A program made the position numbers and the translations under genes. A stretch of 64,000 nt of DNA. Source: Jiulongibacter sp024742395. Its GTDB lineage: Bacteria; Bacteroidota; Bacteroidia; Cytophagales; Spirosomataceae. Under the pieces are notes generated by a model, which ran no database searches, had not been told where the DNA came from, and saw only the letters and a program-made list of their open reading frames with translations. The stretch spans positions 124,001-188,000 of the forward strand of contig OZ252236.1 in the NCBI GenBank assembly GCA_965249455.1, in the 5' to 3' direction. This document shows positions 34,167-44,382 of this stretch, piece by piece (position 1 is the first letter of the stretch; the number at the start of each line of letters is the position of its first letter).

Positions 34167-35573
34167 TTACTTTTTGATTTTGATCAACTCATAATTCGGA
34201 TCATCAGTACGAGCAGTACTTAGCAATCCTTCTAACTCTTTGAGCTTATCAGGGTATACTAAAGCCAAATCATTTTCTTCGCTTATATCTTCTTTCAAAT
34301 TATACAATTCAATTGGCTGTTGGTAATATTTTACAATTTTCCAGTCGCCTTGTCTTAAGGCCTGGCGTGGACCTTTAGCCTCATTAAATTCCCAATACAA
34401 ATACTTATGGCTTTGCTGCTTTCTCCCCTTTAAGGCATTAACATACGATAGGCCATTTACTTCGGGATCTGTAGGTGTTAAGCCGGCAATTTCACAGGCT
34501 GTAGGAAGAAAATCCCAAAATGCCGAGATGTGATCTGTGGTACTGCCTGGTTTAATCTGAGAAGGCCATCTGGCCGCAAATGGCACATGAATTCCGCCCT
34601 CGTAAGTATCTCTTTTTCTTCCTTTGAATTTCCAGTTGCTATCAAAGAACCCGTTATCATACTCATGCCCATTGTCGCTGGTAAAAATGATCAGGGTATT
34701 GTCATCAATTCCCAGCCTTTTCAGCTTTTGCATAAGTAATCCAATATCTTTATCCATACGGGCTATCATACCTGCATAAGTGGTATTGCCTTCGGGATCA
34801 TTGTAATAATGACCTTTTTTCATGGGTCTTTCTTCCCAACCCAGATTCAAAAAAGGTTCTTTAGAATCTTCAGGTACAGTTAACTCATAGTGAGGAATAG
34901 TAAATGCCAGATAAAGAAAGAATGGATTCCCTTCTGCGGCTTGGTTATCTACAAATTGTAGTGCCTCAGAGGCAATTAAGTCATGCGAAAACTGACCAGT
35001 GGTTTCCTCCGGAATATTGTTCTCCAGTTTTACCTCCTCTGTGTTTCTCCAAAGACGAAGAGGATAATAATGATGGGCAGCCCCATGTCTTCGATACCCA
35101 AAGAAATGGTCAAATCCCTGCTTATTGGCTTGAGCAGAAGTGCCGGCTTCATCCATACCCCACTTTCCGAAAATGGCTGTACTGTAACCAGCTCTCTTTA
35201 ACTCCTCAGCCACAGTAACGTCCTCATCCAGCAAAACCACATCTTTACCGGAAGTAGTCCAGTTTGGGTTTCCTCTCACTCTTGTGTGTCCGGTATCTTT
35301 ACCTGTAAGTAAACAAGATCTGGAGGGCCCGCAAACAGGCGAGCCAGAGTAGTGATTGGTAAAAACTATGCCCTCACGGGCTATTTTATCTATGTTAGGC
35401 GTTTTGATTTTCTCTTGACCATTAAACCCTACATCGCCATAGCCCAGATCATCGGCCATGATATAAATGATGTTTGGTTTTGTCTTTGCCGAGCCTTTGT
35501 TGACCTGTTTAAGACAAGCACTGGCCGTGACTAATAATCCTGTGGCGAGTGTAAGTAGACTTTTATAAAACAT
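34167..35573 (-). CDS. Family S1 sulfatase, lipoprotein (PUL)
   Basis: A 468-residue sulfatase with signal ending TASAC (possible lipobox, Cys20). MADDLGYGD gives the metal-binding Asp pair, VCGPSR the signature (Cys81), KWGMDE replaces the usual KWHLG, and TSDNGHE the second metal site. The KWGM variant and HTRVRGN resemble the sulfatase at 44383 (KWGMG, HNRIRGN), so the two are probably paralogues. It follows susD by about 70 bases. Confidence 0.9.
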   Translation of the reverse strand: MFYKSLLTLATGLLVTASACLKQVNKGSAKTKPNIIYIMADDLGYGDVGFNGQEKIKTPNIDKIAREGIVFTNHYSGSPVCGPSRSCLLTGKDTGHTRVRGNPNWTTSGKDVVLLDEDVTVAEELKRAGYSTAIFGKWGMDEAGTSAQANKQGFDHFFGYRRHGAAHHYYPLRLWRNTEEVKLENNIPEETTGQFSHDLIASEALQFVDNQAAEGNPFFLYLAFTIPHYELTVPEDSKEPFLNLGWEERPMKKGHYYNDPEGNTTYAGMIARMDKDIGLLMQKLKRLGIDDNTLIIFTSDNGHEYDNGFFDSNWKFKGRKRDTYEGGIHVPFAARWPSQIKPGSTTDHISAFWDFLPTACEIAGLTPTDPEVNGLSYVNALKGRKQQSHKYLYWEFNEAKGPRQALRQGDWKIVKYYQQPIELYNLKEDISEENDLALVYPDKLKELEGLLSTARTDDPNYELIKIKK

Positions 35574-35604
35574 AGTTTCAGTTTATGAAATGAATAACAA
35601 AGCA

Positions 35605-35621
35605 CAGGCTCAAAGAGCCTG
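35605..35621 (-). terminator. Hairpin between susD and the downstream sulfatases
   Basis: CAGGCTC (35605-35611) and GAGCCTG (35615-35621) pair around AAA, followed on the minus strand by GTGCTTTGTT. It may be a partial terminator that lowers sulfatase expression relative to SusCD. Confidence 0.55.
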
Positions 35622-35643
35622 CACTTTCGTCCCTTAACCCAGT

Positions 35644-37140
35644 TTATCTATAACCATTATTAGTGGGGTCTGAATCAAGCAAAGCCGGATTCAACACTAT
35701 TTCTTCTGCGGGGATTGGAAGTTTAACCATATGAGGTTTTATGTTTTCATTTCCTTTAAAGATTCCGTAGTCTGCATTCTGAACAGTTTCTACTAAAATC
35801 CCCCATCTTATCAAATCATATCTTCTTTCAGACTCGCCTGCCAGCTCCCATTTGTATTCATCTCTGATGGCTTGTCTAAGCTCTGTCTGGCTTAAGCCTG
35901 ATAGTGGCTGAGCCGGAGAAAAGGCACGCTCTCTCACTTGATTAATATAGGTTGCAGCGTTAGAGTCGTTAAGCTCGTTGGCCGCTTCAGCCGCCATAAG
36001 ATAAACATGAGCCAAACGCATGGTGATCCACCATTCACCGTGATTACCACGTGGAGAAGCTACAAAGTCGAAATTGGTTCTTTTCTTCAGGTACGAATAT
36101 CTTAAAGGGTATCCTAAATACTCGTTCATGATGTTCATAGGCCTTCTGAGGTCTTCCTGAGGATACGTATTCACCAAGTCATTTAAAGGTACCGCAAGCC
36201 CGTAACCATTAAACTCTTCTCCTCTTGAAGTAAGCAATGCGGCAAATTCATTTCTTTGAGCCGACTCCAAAGGCTCATCACGAAGTCTTGGATTAAATGA
36301 ATCTGTAATTACCTGTGCGTTTCCGCTTACATCCTTCGTAAAATCGAAGCCAAAAATGGCTTCATCGTTGTATTGATTATCAATATCAAACACTTCTTCA
36401 TACGTAGGAAGTAGTCTGTGAGGTGAATTATCAATGATATCCTTCGAAGCTTCTAAAGCTCCGGCCCAGTCTTCTTGCCACAGGTTAACTCTGGCTCTAA
36501 GAAATTTAGCGGCCCATTTTGTGGCTCTGCCCAGGTCTCCTCCTGAATGAGAAGAAGGTAGAAGATTCTCTGCAGCCTTTAAATCGGCCACCAGCGATGT
36601 TCTTATTTGAGCAGCATCTGTTCTTCCTAAAACGGATACTTCGTCAAGCGGTAGTTCTTCAGTAAAAAACGGAACATCTCCCCATAAAGCCGTCAGATGA
36701 TAATAAGCCAAAGCTCTTAAAAAGTAAGCTTCGCCTACGGTTTGATTTCTGATGGCCTCAGACAGTTTCTCGTTTGACTCTACATTGGCAATTACCGAAT
36801 TGGCATCTCCAACGATAGCAAAAAGGTCACGCCAAACGATATAAGCGTTTCCGTAGTTTGTTTCGGTCAGGTTGTAATCCATGATTGGAGCTAAACCACC
36901 GAAAATCCTACTTGGCATCATCTCGTCGCTACCAAAGAAAGTCCAGGCAGAAATGCCCTGCCAGCCACCATAAAGGTTTTCAGCTCTAAAGCCTTGATAG
37001 AGTCCGTTAGCAGCCTGAATTGCCTCCTGATCGGAGTTGTAAAAATTTGCCGGAGAGATTACTCCACGTACGTTTTCTGCCAGAAAGTCGTCACAACTTG
37101 ACAAACTTAATGCAGCTAGTAATATGAATATTTTCTTCAT
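35644..37140 (-). CDS. susD: SusD/RagB-family glycan-binding lipoprotein
   Basis: A 498-residue lipoprotein (LSLSSCDDF lipobox) of the SusD/RagB family: helical TPR-like scaffold with AIQAANGLYQGF near the N-terminus, VGEAYFLRALAYYHL, and the C-terminal RYDLIRWGI and PIPAEEIVLNP motifs. SusD lids bind glycan at the cell surface over the SusC channel. The gene is 11 bases downstream of susC in the same operon. The symbol marks the family; the ligand is probably a sulfated glycan given the neighbouring sulfatases. Confidence 0.93.
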   Translation of the reverse strand: MKKIFILLAALSLSSCDDFLAENVRGVISPANFYNSDQEAIQAANGLYQGFRAENLYGGWQGISAWTFFGSDEMMPSRIFGGLAPIMDYNLTETNYGNAYIVWRDLFAIVGDANSVIANVESNEKLSEAIRNQTVGEAYFLRALAYYHLTALWGDVPFFTEELPLDEVSVLGRTDAAQIRTSLVADLKAAENLLPSSHSGGDLGRATKWAAKFLRARVNLWQEDWAGALEASKDIIDNSPHRLLPTYEEVFDIDNQYNDEAIFGFDFTKDVSGNAQVITDSFNPRLRDEPLESAQRNEFAALLTSRGEEFNGYGLAVPLNDLVNTYPQEDLRRPMNIMNEYLGYPLRYSYLKKRTNFDFVASPRGNHGEWWITMRLAHVYLMAAEAANELNDSNAATYINQVRERAFSPAQPLSGLSQTELRQAIRDEYKWELAGESERRYDLIRWGILVETVQNADYGIFKGNENIKPHMVKLPIPAEEIVLNPALLDSDPTNNGYR

Positions 37141-37151
37141 TTTTGATTGGA

Positions 37152-40100
37152 TTAAAAGTTAGCTTTTACACCAAAAGTGATTGTTTTTGCATTCGGATAC
37201 TCGGCTCTTACTATACCTCTTACCGTAGAGTTTGAGCTCAGGCGATTGGCCTCCGGATCGTATCCCCTGAAACTTGAAGCCAGGAAAAGGTTATTACCTA
37301 CGCCATAGACATTCAGGCTTTTAATGGTTGAAGACTTAACTGGAATGTCATAGGCCAGCTTAATGGTTTTTACTCTCAGATGAGAGCCATCTTCAAGAAG
37401 TGCTGTGTTAGATCTTACATCTGCAATACTGATCATACTTCCTGCACGTGGAATGTCCGAAGTATTGTTGGTAGGTGTCCATCTGTCGTTTAGCTCAGCA
37501 TAGAAGTTCGCGGTACTTCTTCCAAAGAAGCCACGCTGATTGTATTCGTTATAAATGTCGTTACCGTAGGTTCCCTGAAGGAATACATCCAAAGTGAAAT
37601 TTTTATAGGAAACCGAGTTATTGATACCTCCAAAGAAAAGTGGCTCAGGATTCCCCATTACCACATGATCATCATTATTGATTTTCCCATCTCCGTTTTC
37701 GTCCTTAAATCTTGGGCCACCTACTACTTGTCTGATACCTAAATTTCCATCGGCGTCTATTTCTTCCTGCGACTTGTAGGTACCTAAATACTCTACCCCA
37801 GTAAATACACCTACCGGCTGTCCTACTATTAATTTAGCACCCGGACCTCCCTGCTCCAGGGTATATATGATGATTTCATCTACGCCAGCAATGTTTAACA
37901 CTTTTGATCTGTTACCTGAAAGTGTCAAAGTAGACTCCCAACGAAAATCGTTTTTATTGACATTCACAGTGTTTAGCATGAACTCTAGCCCCTGGTTTTG
38001 TATTGACCCAATGTTCTCAAGCTTTGTATCAAAACCTGTTACTTTCGGAATCTGACGAGCCAATAAAAGATCTTTTGTTCTCTTATAATAGTAGTCTATT
38101 TCACCAGTGATTCTATTGTTCAGAAAGCCAAACTCAAGTCCTACATCCACCTGATTAGTGGTTTCCCACTTCAATTCCGGATTGGCCGGACGGCCACGCT
38201 GTATACCCACGGCTTGTACGTCATTGAATACTAAAATGCTGTTATTTAGCACTGCTAAAGTGTTGTAAGGATTGATAGACTCCTTTCCTGCACTACCTAA
38301 GCTGGTTCTCAATTTTAGGTTGCTGAATAGGTTTTGATTCTGCATAAATGGCTCATCAATAATTCTCCAGGCAAAAGCCGCCGAAGGGAAAAACGCATAC
38401 GCATTGTTTGAACCGGAATAAACAGATGCACCATCCACTCTACCTACAACGGTAAGCAAGTATTTATCTTTGAAGGAATAATTGGCACGACCTAACCAGG
38501 ATACCAACTGACGTGAGTCACTGTATCCTGAACCCACACGGTATGTCAATGGATCACCCAGACTTAAGTCATCATAGCCAATAGCGTCAATTGAGATTCC
38601 TTGAGTTTGTGCCCAGAAAGACTCCTGACTTCCTTTTTGCCAGGTAAATCCACCTAGTAAATCAAAGCGATTGTTGTCGTTGATTTTCTTTGTCCAGGTA
38701 ACGGTATTCTCCTGAAGTATATCAAAACTAAAGTAGGTATTGACGTCACCAAAACCACCTGTCTGAGCTACTGCTCTTTGAGGAAGTAGGCCTGAGTCGT
38801 ACTGATTTCTCTTTGACCAGTTAATCTTTGGTCCAATGGAAGATCGAATCGTGATGTTTTTAGCAGGTTTGTACTCCACATAAGCGGTGGTTAGTAAGTT
38901 GGTACCGTAAGTAAAATCTGTACGCTGCTCTATATCAGCAATAGGGTTTCTCAGAACACCACCTGTTACAGTATTGGCATCCCAATAAGAACCATCCGGA
39001 TAGTACGCCGGAAATGCCGTAAGCACTTCACGCATACTCCAAAGGTCTACCTTATTGTTATTGGTGTTTGTAAACGAGCCATTTAAACGAAGGCCAGCAG
39101 TTACTTTAGGAGTGATTTTGAAATCAAAGTTTGTTCTCAAATTGTAACGCTCCAGTCCGGTGTTTTTTATAATCCCTTCCTGATTAAAGTAATTGGCAGA
39201 GATGTAATAGTTAAGATCATCATTCTGACCCGCTATGGAGATATCTCCATTATAGATAGCCCCGGTTTGAGTTATTAAATCTTGCCAATCTGTATTACCG
39301 GCTTCAGCAGGGTTTGTGAAGGGATCTGCCTCTCCGGAAAACTCTGATAACTCTTTACCATAGGCAATTCTATCCGGGCCGTTCAGGTAATCAATCTTGC
39401 GAGCAATATTCTGTACACCTGAGTAAATGTTCGCTGTTACTGTTGGTTTTCCGCTTCCGGCTCCTTTACCGCTTTTAGTGGTAATCAGAATTACACCATT
39501 GGCTCCTCTAGTACCGTAAATAGAGATGGCCGTAGCGTCTTTCAGAATATCAATAGATTCAATATCATTGGTATTCAGATTATTAAGATTAAAGTCTGTA
39601 CCTACAATAAATCCATCGATTACGTATAAAGGCTCATTGTCAGCATTTACCGAGTTTCCTCCTCTGATTCTAATGGAGCTCCTTGCTCCGGGTGAACCGT
39701 TAGATGAGGTTACCATTACACCTGCAGCTCTTCCCTGAAGCATCTGATCTACTCTGGAACCAGGAGCATTCTCGAGGCTCTCGGCATCTACCTGAGCCAC
39801 TGAACCCGTAAGGTCACGTTTTTGAGTAACACCGTAACCCACTACAACTACTTCATCAAGCAAGGCGTCAGATTGATTAAGGGTTACATTAATTATGGTC
39901 TGATTACCCACAATTACACTCTCACTTGTGTAACCAATAAATGAGAAAATAAGCTCTTCGCCAGGCGAAGCCTGAATGGAGTATTTGCCGTCAATATCAG
40001 AATTTACCCCCCGGGTAGTTCCCTTGACAATCACACTCACTCCCACTAAATCTTCGGAGTCCTGATCTATAATTTTTCCTGTAATTAGGCTTTGGGCCTG

Positions 40101-40166
40101 AAGGCCAAAAGTTAGAAAAAGTAAGAACAGTACTGCGATACTTTTTGACTGTAAATTTCTAAACAT
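37152..40166 (-). CDS. susC: SusC/RagA-family TonB-linked outer-membrane transporter
   Basis: A 1004-residue TonB-dependent receptor. A signal peptide, a carboxypeptidase-regulatory-like domain (ITGKIIDQDSEDLVGVSV, about 25-110), the TonB-box region VVVGYGVTQKRDLTGSVAQV and the SusC plug motif RIRGGNSVNADNEPLYVIDG precede a 22-stranded barrel with a SusC-type C-terminus. It imports oligosaccharides captured by SusD using TonB energy. Promoter and probable HTCS site are in the 169-base gap to the HTCS gene. There is no extra N-terminal anti-sigma interaction domain, in line with HTCS control. Confidence 0.95.
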   Translation of the reverse strand: MFRNLQSKSIAVLFLLFLTFGLQAQSLITGKIIDQDSEDLVGVSVIVKGTTRGVNSDIDGKYSIQASPGEELIFSFIGYTSESVIVGNQTIINVTLNQSDALLDEVVVVGYGVTQKRDLTGSVAQVDAESLENAPGSRVDQMLQGRAAGVMVTSSNGSPGARSSIRIRGGNSVNADNEPLYVIDGFIVGTDFNLNNLNTNDIESIDILKDATAISIYGTRGANGVILITTKSGKGAGSGKPTVTANIYSGVQNIARKIDYLNGPDRIAYGKELSEFSGEADPFTNPAEAGNTDWQDLITQTGAIYNGDISIAGQNDDLNYYISANYFNQEGIIKNTGLERYNLRTNFDFKITPKVTAGLRLNGSFTNTNNNKVDLWSMREVLTAFPAYYPDGSYWDANTVTGGVLRNPIADIEQRTDFTYGTNLLTTAYVEYKPAKNITIRSSIGPKINWSKRNQYDSGLLPQRAVAQTGGFGDVNTYFSFDILQENTVTWTKKINDNNRFDLLGGFTWQKGSQESFWAQTQGISIDAIGYDDLSLGDPLTYRVGSGYSDSRQLVSWLGRANYSFKDKYLLTVVGRVDGASVYSGSNNAYAFFPSAAFAWRIIDEPFMQNQNLFSNLKLRTSLGSAGKESINPYNTLAVLNNSILVFNDVQAVGIQRGRPANPELKWETTNQVDVGLEFGFLNNRITGEIDYYYKRTKDLLLARQIPKVTGFDTKLENIGSIQNQGLEFMLNTVNVNKNDFRWESTLTLSGNRSKVLNIAGVDEIIIYTLEQGGPGAKLIVGQPVGVFTGVEYLGTYKSQEEIDADGNLGIRQVVGGPRFKDENGDGKINNDDHVVMGNPEPLFFGGINNSVSYKNFTLDVFLQGTYGNDIYNEYNQRGFFGRSTANFYAELNDRWTPTNNTSDIPRAGSMISIADVRSNTALLEDGSHLRVKTIKLAYDIPVKSSTIKSLNVYGVGNNLFLASSFRGYDPEANRLSSNSTVRGIVRAEYPNAKTITFGVKANF

Positions 40167-40286
40167 AAGTTCGCGATAGGTTTGGTTAATATTTCTTTTA
40201 AGAATCGTTAAGCAAACCTAATCCATTATATATGGCCAAATGTCTCAAAAGAGGGGCACAAATGAATCATAGCCAATAATCCCCTT

Positions 40287-40305
40287 ATTATAAATTATTT
40301 ATAAT
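40287..40305 (-). promoter_or_regulatory. AT-rich inverted repeat upstream of susC
   Basis: ATTATAAA (40287-40294), TTA, TTTATAAT (40298-40305): a perfect 8-bp inverted repeat about 120 bases upstream of the susC start. It is a candidate binding site for the AraC domain of the HTCS encoded just upstream. Confidence 0.4.
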
Positions 40306-40335
40306 CACTTCGGGACTTAGAAAGATGGAAAAAAA

Positions 40336-43300
40336 TTAGTTTGAAGAAATGCTCGCTAAAGTTTTTACGTATTCTTTGGGCGAGCAGCCAAACTCTTTTT
40401 GGAAACATTTGGCAAAATATTTCGGGTTATTGAAGCCTGTTTGATAGGCTATTTCGGAGATATAATAATTCCCTGCTTTTAACAGTTTAGCGGCCTTTTT
40501 TAGTCTGTATGATCTGATGAAAACTGAAGGTGGCTCACCCAGTAAGCTTTCCATTTTTCTATAGAAAGTGGCTCTGCTCATAGAACACTCTTCTGCCAAA
40601 AACTCCACACTTAGGCTATTGTCCTGAATGTGTTTTTCAATCAAACCAATTACCTGTTTTATAAACAACTCGTTTGGCGATTCTTCCTCATCAATTTTGG
40701 GGTCAATCTCAAAGGATTTGGAGTACTTTGACTTTAAAATGTTTCTGTTTTCAATCAGATTTTTTGCTCGCCACTTTACCAGATCAGGGCTAAAAGGTTT
40801 ATCGATGAAATCATCAACTCCGCTCTGAAGGCAGGTCAATTTTTGAGACTCTGCATTTAAACCTGTGAGAATAATAAACGGAATATGGCAGAGAGCCGCA
40901 TCTCTTTTAACATTTTGAAGCAGCGTAAGTCCATTCATACGCGGCATTGATAAATCACTAATTACCAAGTCAAACTCCTGATTGAGCAAAAGCTCAAAAG
41001 CTCCCTCACCATCTGAGGCCTTGGTAATGTCAAAATCACTAATCAATGTCTGTTCTAAAAGGCCCAGTATTTCTGCCTCATCATCTACTAATAGCAGTTT
41101 AGGCTTAAGTTTATTACCCTTGGTAAGCGTGCCGTTTCGGTCTTCCAGAATGACCATACTATGGGTAGATAATTTAAGCTCACTGGTCAAAAAGTGGCTC
41201 TTCTCAATTGGCAGATAAAATAAAACGTGCGTATAAACACCTTCCTGACTCTGAATATCAATAAACCCTCGGTGTTTTTTAATCAAACGAGTCACCAGTT
41301 CCAATCCAATACCGGCTCCTTTTCGCTTGGTTTCAGAAACATTATTGCTGGCCTGATAAAAGCGGTTAAACAAGTTTTTAATTTCATTAGAAGGTATACC
41401 TATTCCGGTATCTTCCACTACACATTTAAGGTAGGTTCCGGGTTTAGGGGCAGAATCAGGCAAATCTGACTTTTCAAGTTCTACCACCTCACTTCTTACT
41501 AAAACCTCCCCACCAGAAGGGGTATATTTAAGGGCATTGTTTAACAAATTCAGAAGAATGATTTCCAGCAACTCCTCATCAATCCAGGCCTCTTTAGGCT
41601 CAGTGCCTAAGCTGTAATTAAGGTTAATATCTCTTACTACCGCAAAAGCTTCTGTTTCTTTGCATATTTTTTCAATAGAGTCGAAAAGCTTATTCTGGCC
41701 CACCTGAAGAACAAACTCCCCCGCCTCACTGTTTCGGATATTCATAATCTGATCAGTCATTTTCTTTAACCTCATGGTCTGCTGATACAGGTTATTTAAA
41801 ACCGCCTGATTCACTTTTTTCCCGGACAGTGCATTTTCTAAAGGCCCTAGCAGCAAACTAAGCCTGTTTTTAATCTCATGCGAAAGATCAGAAAAGTAGA
41901 TCATCTGCTGATCATGCAACGCTCCCAGCTCTCTCTCCTCTTTTAGCTTATGCTGAAGGTTATTCCACCTTCTGAATAAATAGTACGCCAGATACAGTAA
42001 ACTTACTGCTACAAGAAAATAGATTACGAAGGCCGTGGTAGTCTGCCAAAAAGGTTTGCCCACATAAATACTCACTCTTTTAATGTCTGTACTCCAGATT
42101 CCGTAACCATTGGCCGCTTTTAACTCAAACACATAATGCCCAGGCGGAACATCAAGAAACTGGACAGTTTGCTGACCATTCAGAATAAACTTCCACTGAT
42201 CATCATGGCCAGCCAGTCGATAAGCATATTTGTTTTTATATGCCGAATTAAAATCTCGTAATGAAAAGGAGATTCGAAAATCGTTTCTGGAAGCCGGTAA
42301 TATTATTTCTTTTTGACCGCTAAGGTATTCCTCCTTATTTGTCAGGGTATCTGTAAGGCTTTCAGCCTTTCTTACTCCAATGACATCAAAGCCTGTAATG
42401 TAAATTGCCTCCGGTGCAGTTTTGTCAATTAAGTCATTGACATGTACCTTATACAGACCGTTTGAATTACCAAAGTACACCTCACCCTCTTCGCCTTCTG
42501 CCACTGAATTAAAAGAAAAGTCTGTATTTCTAATTCCATCCTTTTCACCAAAAGAAATAAATGGTAAAGGCTGATCTGGCCTGTACATGGCCAGTCCGTT
42601 GTCAGTACTAATGATGAGGTTATTTTGGTCGTCTTCGGCAATTGCACTGATGACATTAGAAGGCAGACCATCCATGACCGTGTACTGTGTAAAATCATCC
42701 TTGTCCGGATTGTATAAATACAAGCCCGCTTCTCGTGAACACACCCAGATTCGCCCCTTCGAATCTTCCTTAATATTCAGAATTCTTCTGGAAACTTTTT
42801 CCTCGTTTTCGATACTGGAGTAAACCGTAATATCACCTGTACTCAGCGAAACTTTGATTAATCCATGACCTTTACTCCCAAACCATACATTGTCTTTTGA
42901 GTCTTTGGTCATGGTGTAAATGATTGAAAAATCTTTGACTTCCCGGTTTAATTTCTCTAAAAGATGGCTGTATTTTGGTTTTGTAGTCGAGTAATAAGGT
43001 ACAAGACCAAGTTTACTTCTGCCAAACCACCATTCGCCGGGCGAAACCTCAAGACTACTTAATATTGACCCTGAAGTTTTGACTACTTCGTTGAGTTTTG
43101 GTTTTGCATTGAAATTGTCAAATCTGTAAACAGCCTGATTATCAAAAGCAATAAAATATCCCTCAGAGGACTTGTCCACTCGTTGAATGTTCTGGCTAAA
43201 ATCAATCTTGGTGAATTTGCCTGTCAGAGGATTATATGTGAACGAGCCATCGTCTCTGGTTTTAAGCCAGACTCTCTCTTTGTTCTCTTTAAACAAATGG

Positions 43301-44382
43301 TAAATCTGGTGATTCACAGGTACGTAATTCTCCGGTGAAATCCTGATTCTTTCAGCTATAAGCATAGCTGGCGTTACTTTTAACAAACCTCTTAAGGTGC
43401 CTATCCAGAAGATTCCTGTGTTGTCAATGAAGGTTGTTAATATAGTATTATCAAAAAGTAAATCAGTGTCTTTAGGAGTAGCACTAAAGGTCAATCCTCC
43501 CGATTCTATTTTGGCATGATAGTACATTTTCCTGGTACTGATCAGCAACTCGTTGTCTTTGGCGTTACCAGATAGTGAAATTATTTGATCATAACCAGCT
43601 TCTGACTTTTTACCAAAATGATAACGACGTATCACCTGAACCTTTTCATTGGCCAGTTGTACCTCAAAAAGCCCCTGCCCGGTGGTTCCAAGAAAAATAC
43701 GGTTGTCTTTTAACTTGTGCATTACTTGCACTTGATAAGTAAACTGCAAGTCTATGGTCTCTCCTGTTTTGGTATCAAAAAGAAAAAGACCACGATTTGA
43801 AGACAACAGGAGTTTCCCTCCTTTCCAGCTCACCAGGTCTGTAATTTCCCCGGTAATCTGAAGAGGAACATAAAGAGTCTTTTTTATCAGATTTTCGGCA
43901 TTACTGGTTTCTGAAACCTCCACGAGTTTCCCACTTCCATAATTCAGCCATTTTTCTCCGTTCCCTGTATTCTGGAAAAAGTGAAATCTTTCTATTTCAT
44001 TAGATAAAGTTGTGAATTTCTCAGGCCCTTTTTTTAAAGAGCTGAAACCACTTTCGGTAGCAATAAGTATGTTTCCTAAATCATCCTCATTTATATCAGT
44101 AACATGATTCGTATATATTGCATTGGTGGTATTGGGGTTAGTGGCATAATGCCTTACATGGGCACCATCATAACGATAAAGTCCTGAGGCTGTACCCACC
44201 CACAACAAACCTTCTGAGTCTTGAAAAATGCAATTCACCGCCCTGTTGGGCAGCCAAGATTCTTCAGAAATATGTGTGTTTAATTGGGCAGAAACCTGAA
44301 AAAAGGAAAGGAAAAAGCATAGAGCAGAGAGCCACACCATGCGGCTGCTCTGCATTTCTTCTTTTTTTTCCTGATTTATCAT
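40336..44382 (-). CDS. Hybrid two-component system sensor/regulator (HTCS) of the PUL
   Basis: A 1348-residue one-protein signalling system. The periplasmic part has Reg_prop propeller repeats (IFQDSEGLLWVGTASGLYRY and many copies) and a Y_Y_Y domain (about 730-785), then a transmembrane helix (about 785-805). The cytoplasmic part contains HisKA (DLSHEIKNRLSLLLG, His about 835), HATPase, a receiver (LLVDDEAE, Asp in VISDLSMPR, about 1150) and a C-terminal AraC-type HTH (about 1245-1348). All key residues are present. It abuts the sulfatase at 44383 and precedes susC, its expected target. Confidence 0.95.
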   Translation of the reverse strand: MINQEKKEEMQSSRMVWLSALCFFLSFFQVSAQLNTHISEESWLPNRAVNCIFQDSEGLLWVGTASGLYRYDGAHVRHYATNPNTTNAIYTNHVTDINEDDLGNILIATESGFSSLKKGPEKFTTLSNEIERFHFFQNTGNGEKWLNYGSGKLVEVSETSNAENLIKKTLYVPLQITGEITDLVSWKGGKLLLSSNRGLFLFDTKTGETIDLQFTYQVQVMHKLKDNRIFLGTTGQGLFEVQLANEKVQVIRRYHFGKKSEAGYDQIISLSGNAKDNELLISTRKMYYHAKIESGGLTFSATPKDTDLLFDNTILTTFIDNTGIFWIGTLRGLLKVTPAMLIAERIRISPENYVPVNHQIYHLFKENKERVWLKTRDDGSFTYNPLTGKFTKIDFSQNIQRVDKSSEGYFIAFDNQAVYRFDNFNAKPKLNEVVKTSGSILSSLEVSPGEWWFGRSKLGLVPYYSTTKPKYSHLLEKLNREVKDFSIIYTMTKDSKDNVWFGSKGHGLIKVSLSTGDITVYSSIENEEKVSRRILNIKEDSKGRIWVCSREAGLYLYNPDKDDFTQYTVMDGLPSNVISAIAEDDQNNLIISTDNGLAMYRPDQPLPFISFGEKDGIRNTDFSFNSVAEGEEGEVYFGNSNGLYKVHVNDLIDKTAPEAIYITGFDVIGVRKAESLTDTLTNKEEYLSGQKEIILPASRNDFRISFSLRDFNSAYKNKYAYRLAGHDDQWKFILNGQQTVQFLDVPPGHYVFELKAANGYGIWSTDIKRVSIYVGKPFWQTTTAFVIYFLVAVSLLYLAYYLFRRWNNLQHKLKEERELGALHDQQMIYFSDLSHEIKNRLSLLLGPLENALSGKKVNQAVLNNLYQQTMRLKKMTDQIMNIRNSEAGEFVLQVGQNKLFDSIEKICKETEAFAVVRDINLNYSLGTEPKEAWIDEELLEIILLNLLNNALKYTPSGGEVLVRSEVVELEKSDLPDSAPKPGTYLKCVVEDTGIGIPSNEIKNLFNRFYQASNNVSETKRKGAGIGLELVTRLIKKHRGFIDIQSQEGVYTHVLFYLPIEKSHFLTSELKLSTHSMVILEDRNGTLTKGNKLKPKLLLVDDEAEILGLLEQTLISDFDITKASDGEGAFELLLNQEFDLVISDLSMPRMNGLTLLQNVKRDAALCHIPFIILTGLNAESQKLTCLQSGVDDFIDKPFSPDLVKWRAKNLIENRNILKSKYSKSFEIDPKIDEEESPNELFIKQVIGLIEKHIQDNSLSVEFLAEECSMSRATFYRKMESLLGEPPSVFIRSYRLKKAAKLLKAGNYYISEIAYQTGFNNPKYFAKCFQKEFGCSPKEYVKTLASISSN